The translations under genes were made by a program, and so were the position numbers. The notes below the pieces were generated by a model. The model saw only the letters and a list, made by a program, of their open reading frames with translations, made no database searches and was not told where the DNA came from. A stretch of DNA of 64,000 bases from an uncultured Pelagibacteraceae bacterium (GTDB taxonomy: Bacteria > Pseudomonadota > Alphaproteobacteria > Pelagibacterales > Pelagibacteraceae). The stretch is from positions 1 to 64,000 of the forward strand of contig CACHWQ010000001.1 of assembly GCA_902583645.1 (NCBI GenBank), written 5' to 3'. The number at the start of each line of letters is the position of its first letter. Position 1 is the first letter of the stretch. This document shows, piece after piece, positions 9,837-18,552 of the stretch.

Positions 9837-9920
9837 GGAGACTAGAACCTGAAAAACTGTCTTTACGACTGCTTCTGTTAAGATCTGATCGGGTTCAAGC
9901 AGAATTCACCTCTAGCCTCC
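9837..9920 (-). ncRNA. ffs: Signal recognition particle RNA, small bacterial type
   Basis: The minus strand between dnaX and pheA reads GAACCCGATCAGATCTTAAC followed by AGAAGCAGTCGTAAAGAC. This matches the conserved SRP helix 8 (GGUCAGGUCC-GGAA-GGAAGCAGCC) with substitutions. Ten perfectly paired positions close the molecule (GGAGGCTAGA at 9920-9911 with TCTAGTCTCC at 9846-9837, one G-U). The apical tetraloop is UAAC at 9880-9877 instead of GGAA/GNRA; UMAC loops are known to fold like GNRA. Position beside dnaX fits alphaproteobacteria. Ends are approximate, since a few more base pairs are possible outside the closing stem. Confidence 0.88.
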
Positions 9921-9974
9921 AAGACTATTATATCAGCAATAAAATTCAATCTACAACTATCAAAATTTAGTTAT

Positions 9975-10808
9975 TTACAAGTTTCTAAATGCACTTGCTT
10001 TGTATACCCCAAGTATTTCGAGGTTTATGGTGTGAAAACCTAATTCCTCTAAGGATTTTTGAACTTTAGGATCCTCTATATGTCCTACAATATCACACAA
10101 AAATAAGTATTGTTCAAAACTACTTTGATCAGAAAAGCTCTCGAGCTTACTTAATGATACATCGTTCGTAGCAAATCCACCCAGGCATTTGTACAATGCT
10201 GCTGGTTTGTCTTTTACTTTGAAAATACAACTAGTAATGAATTTTTCATTTTTTTTAAAATCTGGATGTTCAATTTTTTTCCCCATAAAAAGAAACCGCG
10301 TTACATTTTTTTTATCATCTTCTATATTGCTTTTTAGCACATCCAAATTATAAATTTTAGCAGCTAATGTTGACGCTATTGCAGCCTCGTCATCAAGAGA
10401 ATTTTCACTAATATACTTAGCACTACCTGCCGTATCAGCTGCAATTATTGGCTCTAATCTATATTGGTTTATTAGTTTTTGACATTGTGAAATAGCTTGT
10501 GAATGTGATCTAACAGATTTTAAATCTTTAATTTTTACACCGGGTTTTGCTATTAAATTATGAGAAACTCTATGAAAGTGTTCAGCGTAGATTTGTAGTT
10601 TATATTTATTCATCAAATACTGAATATCAGCAACCCTACCAGCAATTGAATTTTCAATTGGGATTATTGCTCTCAAGCTTTCATCATTTGTACATTTTTG
10701 AAAACAATCCTCGAAAGTTTTACAAGAAATTAAATTTGCTTTTGGAAAAATTTCAACAGCGGCCAATTGAGAATATGCTCCTTCATTACCTTGATATAAA
10801 ATTTCCAT
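9975..10808 (-). CDS. pheA: Prephenate dehydratase
   Basis: A monofunctional PheA of 277 aa converting prephenate to phenylpyruvate for phenylalanine. The catalytic domain has NEGAYSQLAA at the N-terminus, IPIENSIAGRVADIQYL, and NVTRFLFMGK (the TRF motif) near 175. The C-terminal ACT domain (about 190-270, KDKPAALYKCLGGFATNDVSLSKLES) is the usual phenylalanine-binding feedback module. The start codon follows the kdsB stop directly (TAAATG), so the two are probably translationally coupled. Confidence 0.95.
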   Translation of the reverse strand: MEILYQGNEGAYSQLAAVEIFPKANLISCKTFEDCFQKCTNDESLRAIIPIENSIAGRVADIQYLMNKYKLQIYAEHFHRVSHNLIAKPGVKIKDLKSVRSHSQAISQCQKLINQYRLEPIIAADTAGSAKYISENSLDDEAAIASTLAAKIYNLDVLKSNIEDDKKNVTRFLFMGKKIEHPDFKKNEKFITSCIFKVKDKPAALYKCLGGFATNDVSLSKLESFSDQSSFEQYLFLCDIVGHIEDPKVQKSLEELGFHTINLEILGVYKASAFRNL

Positions 10809-11546
10809 TTAAGTTTTATATTCTAAAATTTTTTTTAATTCTATATAATCTTCTCTGGTATCAATGCCTACCACGTTTTTTTTAGCCAAAATAACATTTA
10901 TAGGTATTTTATTATCTAGCGCTCTTAATTGTTCTAGTCTGTATCTTTTTTCATTTTTAGTTCTTTTTAAATAAAAAAACTTTTTAAGTACAGAAACTTT
11001 ATACTGGTATATACCAATATGTTGATAAAGGTTTTTATATTTTTTATTTGAAATTCTATAAAATTTTTTCGCCTTGCAAGGTTGTTTATAATTTATTTTT
11101 TTTTCTGTAACAACTTTAACTATATTTTTGTTATTAAGTACTTTTTTACTTTTGATTTTAATGGCTAAAGTTGAAATATCTAATTTATTTTTTTTTACAA
11201 TTTCATTTAAATTTCTAACATCATTTGTATCTATTAATGGCTCATCTCCCTGAAGATTTATAATGTATTTTATTTTTTTATCCCTTAGCTTTTGAAAAGC
11301 TTCCCAAATTCTATCTGTGCCAGACTTATGTTTTTTTGAAGTAAGTATTGCTTTAAATCCGTTTTTTTTAACCTCATTTGCAATCACCTTATCTTCTGTT
11401 GCAGCCATAACATTTCCAATTTTACAATCTTTTGCTTTATTTAAAACATGAATGATTATTGATTTTCCATTTATTTTTAACAGTGGTTTGCCAGGCAGTC
11501 TTTTAGCAGACATCCTAGATGGTATAATTATTAAAGTGTTACTCAT
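10809..11546 (-). CDS. kdsB: 3-deoxy-manno-octulosonate cytidylyltransferase
   Basis: KdsB (245 aa) activates Kdo as CMP-Kdo for lipopolysaccharide core synthesis. The nucleotide-binding start is IIIPSRMSAKRLPGKPL, followed by MAATEDKVI, SGTDRIWEA, INLQGDEPLI and QHIGIYQYKVSVLKKF, all KdsB landmarks. Together with kdsD, lptC and lptB in this window it shows that the cell makes a Kdo-containing lipopolysaccharide. It is the first gene of a kdsB-pheA pair, divergent from the cytochrome c gene; the 102-bp gap holds a perfect small hairpin. Confidence 0.94.
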   Translation of the reverse strand: MSNTLIIIPSRMSAKRLPGKPLLKINGKSIIIHVLNKAKDCKIGNVMAATEDKVIANEVKKNGFKAILTSKKHKSGTDRIWEAFQKLRDKKIKYIINLQGDEPLIDTNDVRNLNEIVKKNKLDISTLAIKIKSKKVLNNKNIVKVVTEKKINYKQPCKAKKFYRISNKKYKNLYQHIGIYQYKVSVLKKFFYLKRTKNEKRYRLEQLRALDNKIPINVILAKKNVVGIDTREDYIELKKILEYKT

Positions 11547-11561
11547 AATTTACATTATTTA

Positions 11562-11578
11562 TGCGTCTAACAGACGCA
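11562..11578. repeat. Perfect 7-bp inverted repeat between kdsB and the cytochrome c gene
   Basis: TGCGTCT-AAC-AGACGCA is a perfect 7-bp stem with a 3-nt loop, relatively GC-rich against an AT-rich gap. It lies 15 bp upstream of the kdsB start codon and about 70 bp before the cytochrome c gene. It could be an operator, a 5'-UTR hairpin of kdsB or chance; no U-tract follows on either strand. Confidence 0.5.
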
Positions 11579-11648
11579 AAATTACTAATTAAAAAATTAG
11601 GTAATTTCTTTAATTGCATGTTATACGTTCAAACATTAGAAATACAAT

Positions 11649-12182
11649 ATGGATTCATTTGAAATTAACAAAATAATAGCTGCAGTTATAATTACAGTAT
11701 TAATTGTTTTGGGTATTGGTAAAGTATCTGATTTTATGTTCAATGTAGAGAAACCTTCAGTAGCAGCCTATAAAGTTGAGCCAACAAACGATGATGGAAA
11801 AGTAAATTTAGCCAGTACTGAAAGCGATACAGATATATCGGCGCTTCTCTCACTTGGTAGCGTAGATCACGGTCAAAAAGTTTTTAAAAAGTGCAAAGCT
11901 TGTCATAGCATAAAACAAGGTGGTGGTAACAACATAGGACCAAAACTGTGGAATGTGATGTTTAGACCTGTGGGAGCTATATCTGATTACAAATATTCAA
12001 AAGCGCTATCAGACTATAAAAAAGAATGGAGCTGGGAAGAAATGAATGGATTTTTAATAAAACCTTCAAAGTGGATAAAGGGGAATAAGATGGGTTTCGC
12101 AGGACTTAAAGATGAAAAAGATAGAGCTTCTGTAATGTTATATTTAAATCAAAATAGTGACCTGCCAAAAAATCTACCTTAG
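11649..12182 (+). CDS. Membrane-anchored class I cytochrome c (c552/CycM type)
   Basis: A 177-residue protein with an N-terminal transmembrane segment (about 8-28, IIAAVIITVLIVLGIGKV), a flexible linker of about 45 residues, then a cytochrome c2-like domain. The haem attachment motif is CKACH at 82-86, followed by GPKLW and a C-terminal part whose KMGFAGL holds the likely axial methionine. This matches the membrane-bound cytochromes c of alphaproteobacteria that carry electrons from the bc1 complex to terminal oxidase. It has its own transcription unit and is convergent with argF, with a 9-bp overlap of the ends. Confidence 0.92.
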   Translation: MDSFEINKIIAAVIITVLIVLGIGKVSDFMFNVEKPSVAAYKVEPTNDDGKVNLASTESDTDISALLSLGSVDHGQKVFKKCKACHSIKQGGGNNIGPKLWNVMFRPVGAISDYKYSKALSDYKKEWSWEEMNGFLIKPSKWIKGNKMGFAGLKDEKDRASVMLYLNQNSDLPKNLP

Positions 12183-13100
12183 TTTATCAAAACAATACAT
12201 TAAAATACTTTTTTGAACATGAACACGATTGAAAGCTTGTTGCCAAATATGAGATTTTTTTCCTAGAAATACTTTTTCCGAAACTTCATTTCCCCTTGGA
12301 AGGCAGTGAAGAAATATACTCTTGGGAGCTAATTTTAATAGCTTTTCGTTGATATGAAATTTTTTAAAATCTTTTATTTTCTTTTTAACGTTCACTTTAT
12401 CGTTTAATGAAATAACCTTATCCGAAAATATAACATCCACATTTTTTATTGCTCTTTTTGGGTCGTGAAAAATATTAACTTTCTTCTTATTTTTTTTAAC
12501 CCAATCTAATATGAGTTTTTTTGGTTTATAATTTTTTGGGCAAGCAATATTTAGTTTAAATGAAAACTTAACTGAAGCAGTGATTAAGCTGTTTAGCACA
12601 TTATTAGAATCTCCTATCCAGCAAATATTCAATTTTGATATTGGTTTTTTTTTTATTTCCTCAACAGTAAATATATCTGAAAGAACCTGTGTTGGATGTG
12701 ATGACGGACTTAAGCCATTAATCAAAGGAATTTTTAGATATTTTATAAATTCACTAATTTTTTTATCACTATCTGTTCTTAACATAAAACCATCGCCATA
12801 AGTTGAAAGGATTTTTGCTGTGTCGGCAAGACTTTCTCCTCCTTTGCCAAGGTGCAGCTCATTAGATCTTAACGTTATTGTGCCCCCTCCTAACTGTCTA
12901 ATTGCTAAGTAAAAGCTAAGTCTAGTTCTCAGACTTGGCTTCTCAAACATTTGTATAAGAATTTTTCCTTTTAGTGGAGCGCCTTTGTCTGCATCTAGAG
13001 TACCAAGATTTTTTCTATTATATTTTCTTTTTTTTGCATCCTTTAAAATTTTTTTAAGATCGTTTATTTTGACATCTTTTAAATTTATAAAATGTTTCAT
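12174..13100 (-). CDS. argF: Ornithine carbamoyltransferase
   Basis: ArgF (308 aa) makes citrulline from ornithine and carbamoyl phosphate. The carbamoyl-phosphate motif is FEKPSLRTRLSF (S-x-R-T-R), then SSHPTQVLSDIFT, the ornithine-side WIGDSNNVLNSLI, and HCLPRGNEV with the active-site cysteine. It sits 2 bp downstream of argD on the same strand, the standard alphaproteobacterial argD-argF pair. Confidence 0.96.
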   Translation of the reverse strand: MKHFINLKDVKINDLKKILKDAKKRKYNRKNLGTLDADKGAPLKGKILIQMFEKPSLRTRLSFYLAIRQLGGGTITLRSNELHLGKGGESLADTAKILSTYGDGFMLRTDSDKKISEFIKYLKIPLINGLSPSSHPTQVLSDIFTVEEIKKKPISKLNICWIGDSNNVLNSLITASVKFSFKLNIACPKNYKPKKLILDWVKKNKKKVNIFHDPKRAIKNVDVIFSDKVISLNDKVNVKKKIKDFKKFHINEKLLKLAPKSIFLHCLPRGNEVSEKVFLGKKSHIWQQAFNRVHVQKSILMYCFDKLR

Positions 13101-13102
13101 AT

Positions 13103-14269
13103 TTATTTATACTCTTTACAAACTTTTTTAATAATTTTGATAGACATATCGATCTCTAATTTTTTAACATTTAAAGGTGGTAGTATTCTGATAACATTAT
13201 CGGCAGCTCTAATCGTCAGTAGTTTATTTTGTTCAAGCTTTTCAATAAACTTGGTTTGGTTTTTGTACAACTGAAGACCAAGTAATAGTCCTATTCCTCT
13301 TACCTCTTTAATAATTCCTGGATATTCGATTTTAATTTTATTCAATTCATTTAAAAAATATTTTGAAATTTTTTGAACGTTTTTTAAAAATTTTTTATTC
13401 AATATTTTATCTAAAACCGCATTTCCTATTTCCATAGCCAGCGGGTTTCCACCAAATGTTGAGCCATGTGTTCCTGGTGTCATGCCTGTTGCAACTTTTT
13501 TATTCATAAGAACTGCTCCAAGAGGAAATCCACCCCCTATACCTTTTGCTATTGGTACAATATCTGGCTTTATTCCTGAATATTCGAAGGCAAAAAACTT
13601 ACCTGATCTTCCTATGCCACATTGAACTTCATCGCAAATAAGTAATATTTTTTTTTGATCACATATTTTTCTTAAACCTTTTAAACACCATTTTGGTATC
13701 ACTTTAATACCACCCTCTCCTAAAACCGGCTCTATCATAATCGCAGCTGTTTTTTTTGTTATTGATTTTTTTAAAGATTCGTGGTCACCAAATGTAAAAT
13801 GATCAAACCCTGGAATTTTTGGGCCAAAACCTTCGGTCATTTTTTTTGAACCACTAGCATGAATTGCGGCAAGTGTTCTTCCATGAAAAGAATTTTTTAT
13901 ACATAGAATTCTATTTTTATAAGGTTTATTTTTTAAATAAAAAAATCTTCTAGCAGCCTTTATTGCGGCTTCTGTAGCTTCTGCTCCAGAGTTTTGAAAT
14001 ATTACATAATTTGCAAACGTTTTTTTTGTAAGTCTTCTTGCAAGCTTCTCTCCCTCTGGAATCTGGAATGCATTTGAAACATGCCAAAGTTGTTTTGACT
14101 GATTAGCTAACGCTTTGTTTAAATATGTATTTGAATGACCTAAAGAATTTACTGCAATTCCTTGAATGAAATCTAAATATTTTACACCTTTTGTTGAATA
14201 TAGAAAACTTCCCTTTCCTCTTTTAAAGGAAATATTTCTACGATTATAATTATTTGCTAGTGAAGACAT
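13103..14269 (-). CDS. argD: Acetylornithine aminotransferase
   Basis: A class III PLP aminotransferase of 388 aa. The domain signatures are QNSGAEATEAAIKAAR near 93, HGRTLAAIHASG, ICDEVQCGIGRSGKFFA with the cofactor aspartate, and PIAKGIGGGFPLGA with the PLP lysine. ArgD converts N-acetylglutamate semialdehyde to N-acetylornithine and may also act as DapC in the lysine pathway, since dapD and dapE are present at 46 kb and no separate dapC is seen here. It ends 2 bp before argF and follows the ABC permease by 1 bp. Confidence 0.95.
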   Translation of the reverse strand: MSSLANNYNRRNISFKRGKGSFLYSTKGVKYLDFIQGIAVNSLGHSNTYLNKALANQSKQLWHVSNAFQIPEGEKLARRLTKKTFANYVIFQNSGAEATEAAIKAARRFFYLKNKPYKNRILCIKNSFHGRTLAAIHASGSKKMTEGFGPKIPGFDHFTFGDHESLKKSITKKTAAIMIEPVLGEGGIKVIPKWCLKGLRKICDQKKILLICDEVQCGIGRSGKFFAFEYSGIKPDIVPIAKGIGGGFPLGAVLMNKKVATGMTPGTHGSTFGGNPLAMEIGNAVLDKILNKKFLKNVQKISKYFLNELNKIKIEYPGIIKEVRGIGLLLGLQLYKNQTKFIEKLEQNKLLTIRAADNVIRILPPLNVKKLEIDMSIKIIKKVCKEYK

Positions 14270-14270
14270 T

Positions 14271-15083
14271 TTATGTTTTTATTTTATAGCCATTTTTATA
14301 AAGTATATATGCAACAAACCATGCTATTAAGGAAAGTATCGGCAGATAAACTATTCCAAAAAACATATCTCCATCTGATACACCTAGAAATCCATATCTA
14401 AAAATATTTATTATATGAAAAAAAGGATTAAAATAACTAATAGATTGAAAAATAAACGGCAACTTATCAATTGTATAAAATACACCTGACAAAAAAGCTA
14501 ATGGTGTTATTATAAAGTTTGTAATGGTTGCAGTATGATCAAATTTTGTAGCCCACAAACCAGTTATAAATCCTAAGCTACCAATAAAAAATGAGCCAAA
14601 GAATGCTGAATAAAAAATGAATATGAGATTGGTAATTTTTAAGTCTACAATAAAAAAGAAAACTGACGTAGATACAATTCCTATTATAATACTTCTAGTT
14701 ACTGCTGCCAAAATAATTGAAATTGAAACTTCTAGTGCAGATAGTGGTGCATATAATATATCTACAATATTACCTTGCATTTTTGAGATCATCAAAGAAC
14801 TAGTTGAATGCGAAAAACTCTGAAGCATCATTGATTGAATAATCAAACCTGGAGCTAAAAAAACTATAAATGAATTGCCTAAAACTTCCCCTCTTTCATC
14901 GCCAAGTGCTAGGCTTAATACAGATAGAAAAAGCAAGCTGGAAACTAAAGGTGAAAGAAGTGTTTGGGCCCAAACGATAAAAAATCTACTACACTCGCGT
15001 AGATAAAGCGAAATAAACCCTGTGAAATTTATTACTCCAAATCTTTTAACGTTAATTTTATACTTTTTTTGTATTTCAACCAT
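14271..15083 (-). CDS. ABC-2 type transporter permease
   Basis: A 270-residue integral membrane protein with about six hydrophobic segments and the ABC-2 family signature region near the end (PLAFLSGVFYTIDKLPFIFQSISYFNPF, positions about 190-217). Such permeases export lipids, polysaccharides or drugs with a separate ATPase. No ATP-binding partner is adjacent, so the substrate cannot be inferred. It precedes argD by 1 bp, so co-transcription with the arginine genes looks positional rather than functional. Confidence 0.85.
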   Translation of the reverse strand: MVEIQKKYKINVKRFGVINFTGFISLYLRECSRFFIVWAQTLLSPLVSSLLFLSVLSLALGDERGEVLGNSFIVFLAPGLIIQSMMLQSFSHSTSSLMISKMQGNIVDILYAPLSALEVSISIILAAVTRSIIIGIVSTSVFFFIVDLKITNLIFIFYSAFFGSFFIGSLGFITGLWATKFDHTATITNFIITPLAFLSGVFYTIDKLPFIFQSISYFNPFFHIINIFRYGFLGVSDGDMFFGIVYLPILSLIAWFVAYILYKNGYKIKT

Positions 15084-15211
15084 AGATGAATACTCTTAAC
15101 CATTTTTTTTTTAATTTGTTGAAAAAATGAAATTAAAACTTGTTTTTTATTTATTATTATGTGTATTTATATGGTATATTTATATTTAATTAACACAACA
15201 TATGGTATGTT
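15084..15211. promoter_or_regulatory. Divergent promoter region between ABC permease and gcrA
   Basis: This 128-bp AT-rich gap separates two divergent start codons and must hold both promoters or leaders. It contains TATA-like stretches (around 15165-15195) and short palindromic bits such as TTAATTAA. I see no clear CtrA full site or GANTC methylation site. No open frame of note. Confidence 0.4.
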
Positions 15212-15715
15212 ATGTGGACAGAGGATAAAGTAAAAATTTTAAAAGATCTATGGGGAAAAGGAAAGACTGCTAGCCAGATTGCTGAGATAATTGGAGGTAT
15301 ATCTAGGAATGCGGTAATAGGAAAAGCGCACAGATTAAATTTATCTGCCAAAATAAAAAATAAAATATTTAATGGCCCAAATACCAAAAATACAGACGGA
15401 AATGGTTCAGAAAGCAAAAATACGGGAAAGCGTAGATTGTCAAGATCGAGGTTTAAATCATTGCTTATTGAAAAAGATTTTGAACCTGAAAATCCTAAAC
15501 AACTTGAGGAGCTTGATGATAATTCATGCAAATGGCCTATTGGACATCCAAACGAAAGTTCATTTTATTTTTGTGGAAGAAAATCACTAAAAGATTTCTC
15601 TTATTGTAAGTTGCATTTATTGTATGCTTTCCAGCCAAAAGGGAAGAAAGATGATTTAGTTGACAAGGAAGATGAAGTTCCAAAATTTATAGAAAAAAAA
15701 ATTAAGTCTGCTTAA
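15212..15715 (+). CDS. gcrA: Cell-cycle transcriptional regulator GcrA
   Basis: GcrA (167 aa) is an alphaproteobacterial sigma70-associated activator that reads CcrM methylation at promoters. The N-terminus MWTEDKVKILKDLWGKGKTA with SQIAEIIGG and RNAVIGKAHRLNL is the DNA-binding domain. The C-terminal sigma-interacting part has CKWPIGHPN, FCGRKSL and YCKLH with conserved cysteines and histidine. The middle is a charged linker. Whether a CcrM methylase is present cannot be judged from this window. The stop codon overlaps the stop of the downstream convergent gene. Confidence 0.93.
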   Translation: MWTEDKVKILKDLWGKGKTASQIAEIIGGISRNAVIGKAHRLNLSAKIKNKIFNGPNTKNTDGNGSESKNTGKRRLSRSRFKSLLIEKDFEPENPKQLEELDDNSCKWPIGHPNESSFYFCGRKSLKDFSYCKLHLLYAFQPKGKKDDLVDKEDEVPKFIEKKIKSA

Positions 15716-15945
15716 TCATTTAAAATTCTACTTTTTGCTTTTTCAAACTCAAGTTTAGTTATAGCTTTTTTTCTGTATAGTTGATTTAATTTTTCTAATT
15801 CTTTAGTTATTCTTTTTTTTTCAAACTTTTTAACAATTTTTTTATTTTTTTTTGCCGCTATTCCAATATTTACTGCTCTAAGACCTAAAATTAAAACGTA
15901 AATTAATATTAGAAAAATTAGAAAATATATAAAGTATATAAACAT
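15712..15945 (-). CDS. Small membrane protein with SHOCT-like C-terminus
   Basis: A 77-residue protein with one hydrophobic N-terminal segment (about 2-25, FIYFIYFLIFLILIYVLILG), a basic stretch, and a C-terminal helix pair LEKLNQLYRKKAITKLEFEKAKSRIL. The last part resembles the SHOCT motif (a short oligomerisation domain). Function unknown. It is 2 bp downstream of the NDUFA9-like gene and probably in the same transcript. Confidence 0.7.
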   Translation of the reverse strand: MFIYFIYFLIFLILIYVLILGLRAVNIGIAAKKNKKIVKKFEKKRITKELEKLNQLYRKKAITKLEFEKAKSRILND

Positions 15946-15947
15946 TC

Positions 15948-16907
15948 TTATTTATTTGTTTCTGTATCTATATTAGAAAATTGCCCACCATCTCTCCAGT
16001 TAAATGCATATTTCATAACCGTTTTTTTAAAATAAAGCTCACTGGGGCATCCAATGTCAAAATTTGAAATGCCTCTGTCGGATTTTATATTATCATATTT
16101 TAATAACCTTAATTGATCAGAAGTAATAATTGGATTTGGAAGTTTTTCCATAAAAAAACTTGATAATTTTGCGAAAATTATTGGAATAGGTATAAGAATT
16201 CTTTTTTTATTAATACATGTCGACAAAATATTTAAAATTTCTTTGAAATTTATAACTTCAGGACCTATTGCTTCAATATCCTTAGAATAAATTTCATTTG
16301 AAATAATAAAAAATATAAGCTCTGCTAAATCAGATACATGAATCGGAGTAAACTTTGTTTTTCCATTGTAGTATAAAGGGAAAAATGGAAAAATATTCAA
16401 AATACTCATAAATTTTGTGGTGAAATCGTCATCAACACTGTAAACTAAAGATGGTTTTACGATAGTCGCTTCTGACAAGATTTCTCTTATATTTTTTTCT
16501 CCTAGAATTTTACTAGATGCATATTTAGAATCGTAAGCCTTATTTAATCCTAAAGCTGATACATGTAAAAATTTGACTCTTCTTTGTTTACAGATTTGCG
16601 CCAATCTTTGTGGAAATTTTGAATGAATATCTTCGAATTTATTATTTTTTGTTTCAAATAATATACCTACTAAATTTAAACAAATATCAGCTTTAGAAAT
16701 AAGCTCGTTTATTTTATTGTCATCAAAAATACTTGCTTCAACAATATCAAGATAACCTATGGGTGCTTGAGTTTTGAGCTTATATCCCTTTTTATGTATA
16801 TTTCTTGTTACTGCTGTTACTTTATAATTGTTTTTTACCAACCTTCTTATGCAATATCTGCCGACTTGCCCACTAGCTCCAAATATGAGTACTTTTTTTG
16901 TTATCAT
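15948..16907 (-). CDS. NAD(P)-binding protein of the complex I NDUFA9 / atypical SDR family
   Basis: A 319-residue protein with an N-terminal Rossmann motif GASGQVGRYCIRRL (GxxGxxG at 10-16), HVSALGLNKAYDSKYASSK around 110-130 in place of a classical YxxxK site, and the KFTPIHVSDLAELI segment. This pattern fits the NDUFA9-like relatives of complex I accessory subunits common in alphaproteobacteria, which bind NAD(P)H and may act in lipid or quinone metabolism. The exact substrate is unknown. Confidence 0.85.
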   Translation of the reverse strand: MITKKVLIFGASGQVGRYCIRRLVKNNYKVTAVTRNIHKKGYKLKTQAPIGYLDIVEASIFDDNKINELISKADICLNLVGILFETKNNKFEDIHSKFPQRLAQICKQRRVKFLHVSALGLNKAYDSKYASSKILGEKNIREILSEATIVKPSLVYSVDDDFTTKFMSILNIFPFFPLYYNGKTKFTPIHVSDLAELIFFIISNEIYSKDIEAIGPEVINFKEILNILSTCINKKRILIPIPIIFAKLSSFFMEKLPNPIITSDQLRLLKYDNIKSDRGISNFDIGCPSELYFKKTVMKYAFNWRDGGQFSNIDTETNK

Positions 16908-16957
16908 ATATCAAAAAATAGACAATTTTGTTTTGTCTTTATATATATAATTAAAAT

Positions 16958-17572
16958 ATGAATAACATCAAAATTTTTGAAAATGACTTACCAGATATAG
17001 ATTTATCTGGGGAAAAAACGGTAAGTCTAGACTGTGAGGCATTAGGCTTAGTTTTAGGTAGAGACCCGTTAACACTTGTTCAAATTGGTTTGGAAAGCAA
17101 AAAATATTTTTTAATTAAATTAAATAGAGATACATATAAAGCACCAAATCTTATAAAATTTTTATCAAATCCAAACACACAATTTATTATGCACTATGCA
17201 CGTCAAGATTTATTGTGGTTGAGTTATCATTTAAATGTGAGACCAAAAAATATTTTTTGCACAAAACTAGCCTCAAAGATTGCACGGACAGCAAGTTCTT
17301 ATCATGGATATAAAGACTTAGTAAAGGAACTGTGCGGAAAAGATATATCAAAAAAAGAACAGCAAAGTGATTGGGGTAACCCAAATCTTTCTGAGAAACA
17401 GATATCTTACGCTGCTCAAGACACAGAATATCTTTTTGAAATAAAAAATAAACTTTTAAAAATGTTAATTAGAGAAAAAAGACAACATTTATTTGAAAAA
17501 TGTTTAAAAGTTGTACCTATTTTGGTTGATATTGAGATAGCAGGATTTAAATTAAATGTTTTCGAACATTAA
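16958..17572 (+). CDS. rnd: Ribonuclease D-like 3'-5' exonuclease
   Basis: At 204 residues this is the short alphaproteobacterial RNase D form, with the DEDD exonuclease domain only and no HRDC domains. Exo I DCEALGLVLGRDPLTLVQIG has D and E metal ligands near 25-27, Exo II is MHYARQDLLWL, and Exo III is ISYAAQDTEYLFEI with the Y-x3-D pair. It probably trims 3' ends of tRNA precursors or other RNAs. It is 8 bp upstream of kdsD. The symbol is by family similarity; full RNase D is longer. Confidence 0.87.
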   Translation: MNNIKIFENDLPDIDLSGEKTVSLDCEALGLVLGRDPLTLVQIGLESKKYFLIKLNRDTYKAPNLIKFLSNPNTQFIMHYARQDLLWLSYHLNVRPKNIFCTKLASKIARTASSYHGYKDLVKELCGKDISKKEQQSDWGNPNLSEKQISYAAQDTEYLFEIKNKLLKMLIREKRQHLFEKCLKVVPILVDIEIAGFKLNVFEH

Positions 17573-17580
17573 GAATTTTT

Positions 17581-18552
17581 ATGAAGGTAAATAATTACAA
17601 AGTAATTGCAAAAAATGTAATAGATTTAGAAATTCAGGCATTAAAAAAATTAAAATCCTCAATTAATAAATCTTTTGATCAAGCAGTAAATGCAATTGTA
17701 AAATGTCAGTCCAAGATTGTTTTGTGTGGAGTTGGCAAAAGCTACTTAATAGCATCAAAAATAGCAGCAACGTTATCGTCAGTTGGATGTCCCTCATTTT
17801 CTCTTTCAGCAAATGACTGTTCTCACGGAGACCTTGGCAGCATATCGAAAAAGGATTTATTAATTCTAATTAGTAATTCTGGAGAAACACAAGAACTTAG
17901 GCCTGTTATAAAGTATGCAAACAGAAATAAAATTAATTTAATTGGCATTGTTTCTAAAAAAAATTCGCTTCTACATAAAGCTTCAGATATAAAATTAATC
18001 ATACCTGAAGTCAAAGAGGCGGGTTTGGGAATAGTCCCTACTAGTAGTACATGTGAACAATTAGCAATAGGGGATTGTTTGGCAGTAGCAGCACTAAATA
18101 AAAAAAGATTTAGTAAACAAAACTTTAAAGAATTCCATCCTAGTGGTTCTCTAGGAGCTAAATTAAAAACAGTCGAAGATTTAATGATTACAGGAAAAAA
18201 AATACCATTTATAAATGAAGATTCTAGCATGAAAAAAGCCTTGAGTTTAATCACAAAAAAAAAGTTAGGTATTTTAATCGCAATTAATAAAAAAAAATTG
18301 ACCACTGGTATAATCACTGATGGACAAATTAGAAGGAGTACCCAAAAAAATAATTCGTTAATTTCATTGTCTGTCAAAAAAGTAATGACAAAAAATCCAA
18401 TTAGCGTAGACAAAGACATGTTGGCAGTAAAGAGTCTTTCAATTATGTCCGAAAAAAAAATAACAAGCTTGTGCGTTCATAAAAAAAATAAAATAAAAAA
18501 AACAATTGGAGTGTTACATATTCATTATTTGCTTGATGGGAATATTTCTTAA
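17581..18552 (+). CDS. kdsD: Arabinose-5-phosphate isomerase (KpsF/GutQ family)
   Basis: A 323-residue protein with an N-terminal SIS sugar-isomerase domain (CGVGKSYLIASKIAATLSS, NDCSHGDLG, ISNSGETQE, IVPTSSTCEQLAIGD) and two C-terminal CBS domains (about 205-320). It interconverts ribulose-5-phosphate and arabinose-5-phosphate, the first step to Kdo. It is followed without a gap by lptC and lptB, an LPS synthesis and export operon. Confidence 0.94.
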   Translation: MKVNNYKVIAKNVIDLEIQALKKLKSSINKSFDQAVNAIVKCQSKIVLCGVGKSYLIASKIAATLSSVGCPSFSLSANDCSHGDLGSISKKDLLILISNSGETQELRPVIKYANRNKINLIGIVSKKNSLLHKASDIKLIIPEVKEAGLGIVPTSSTCEQLAIGDCLAVAALNKKRFSKQNFKEFHPSGSLGAKLKTVEDLMITGKKIPFINEDSSMKKALSLITKKKLGILIAINKKKLTTGIITDGQIRRSTQKNNSLISLSVKKVMTKNPISVDKDMLAVKSLSIMSEKKITSLCVHKKNKIKKTIGVLHIHYLLDGNIS

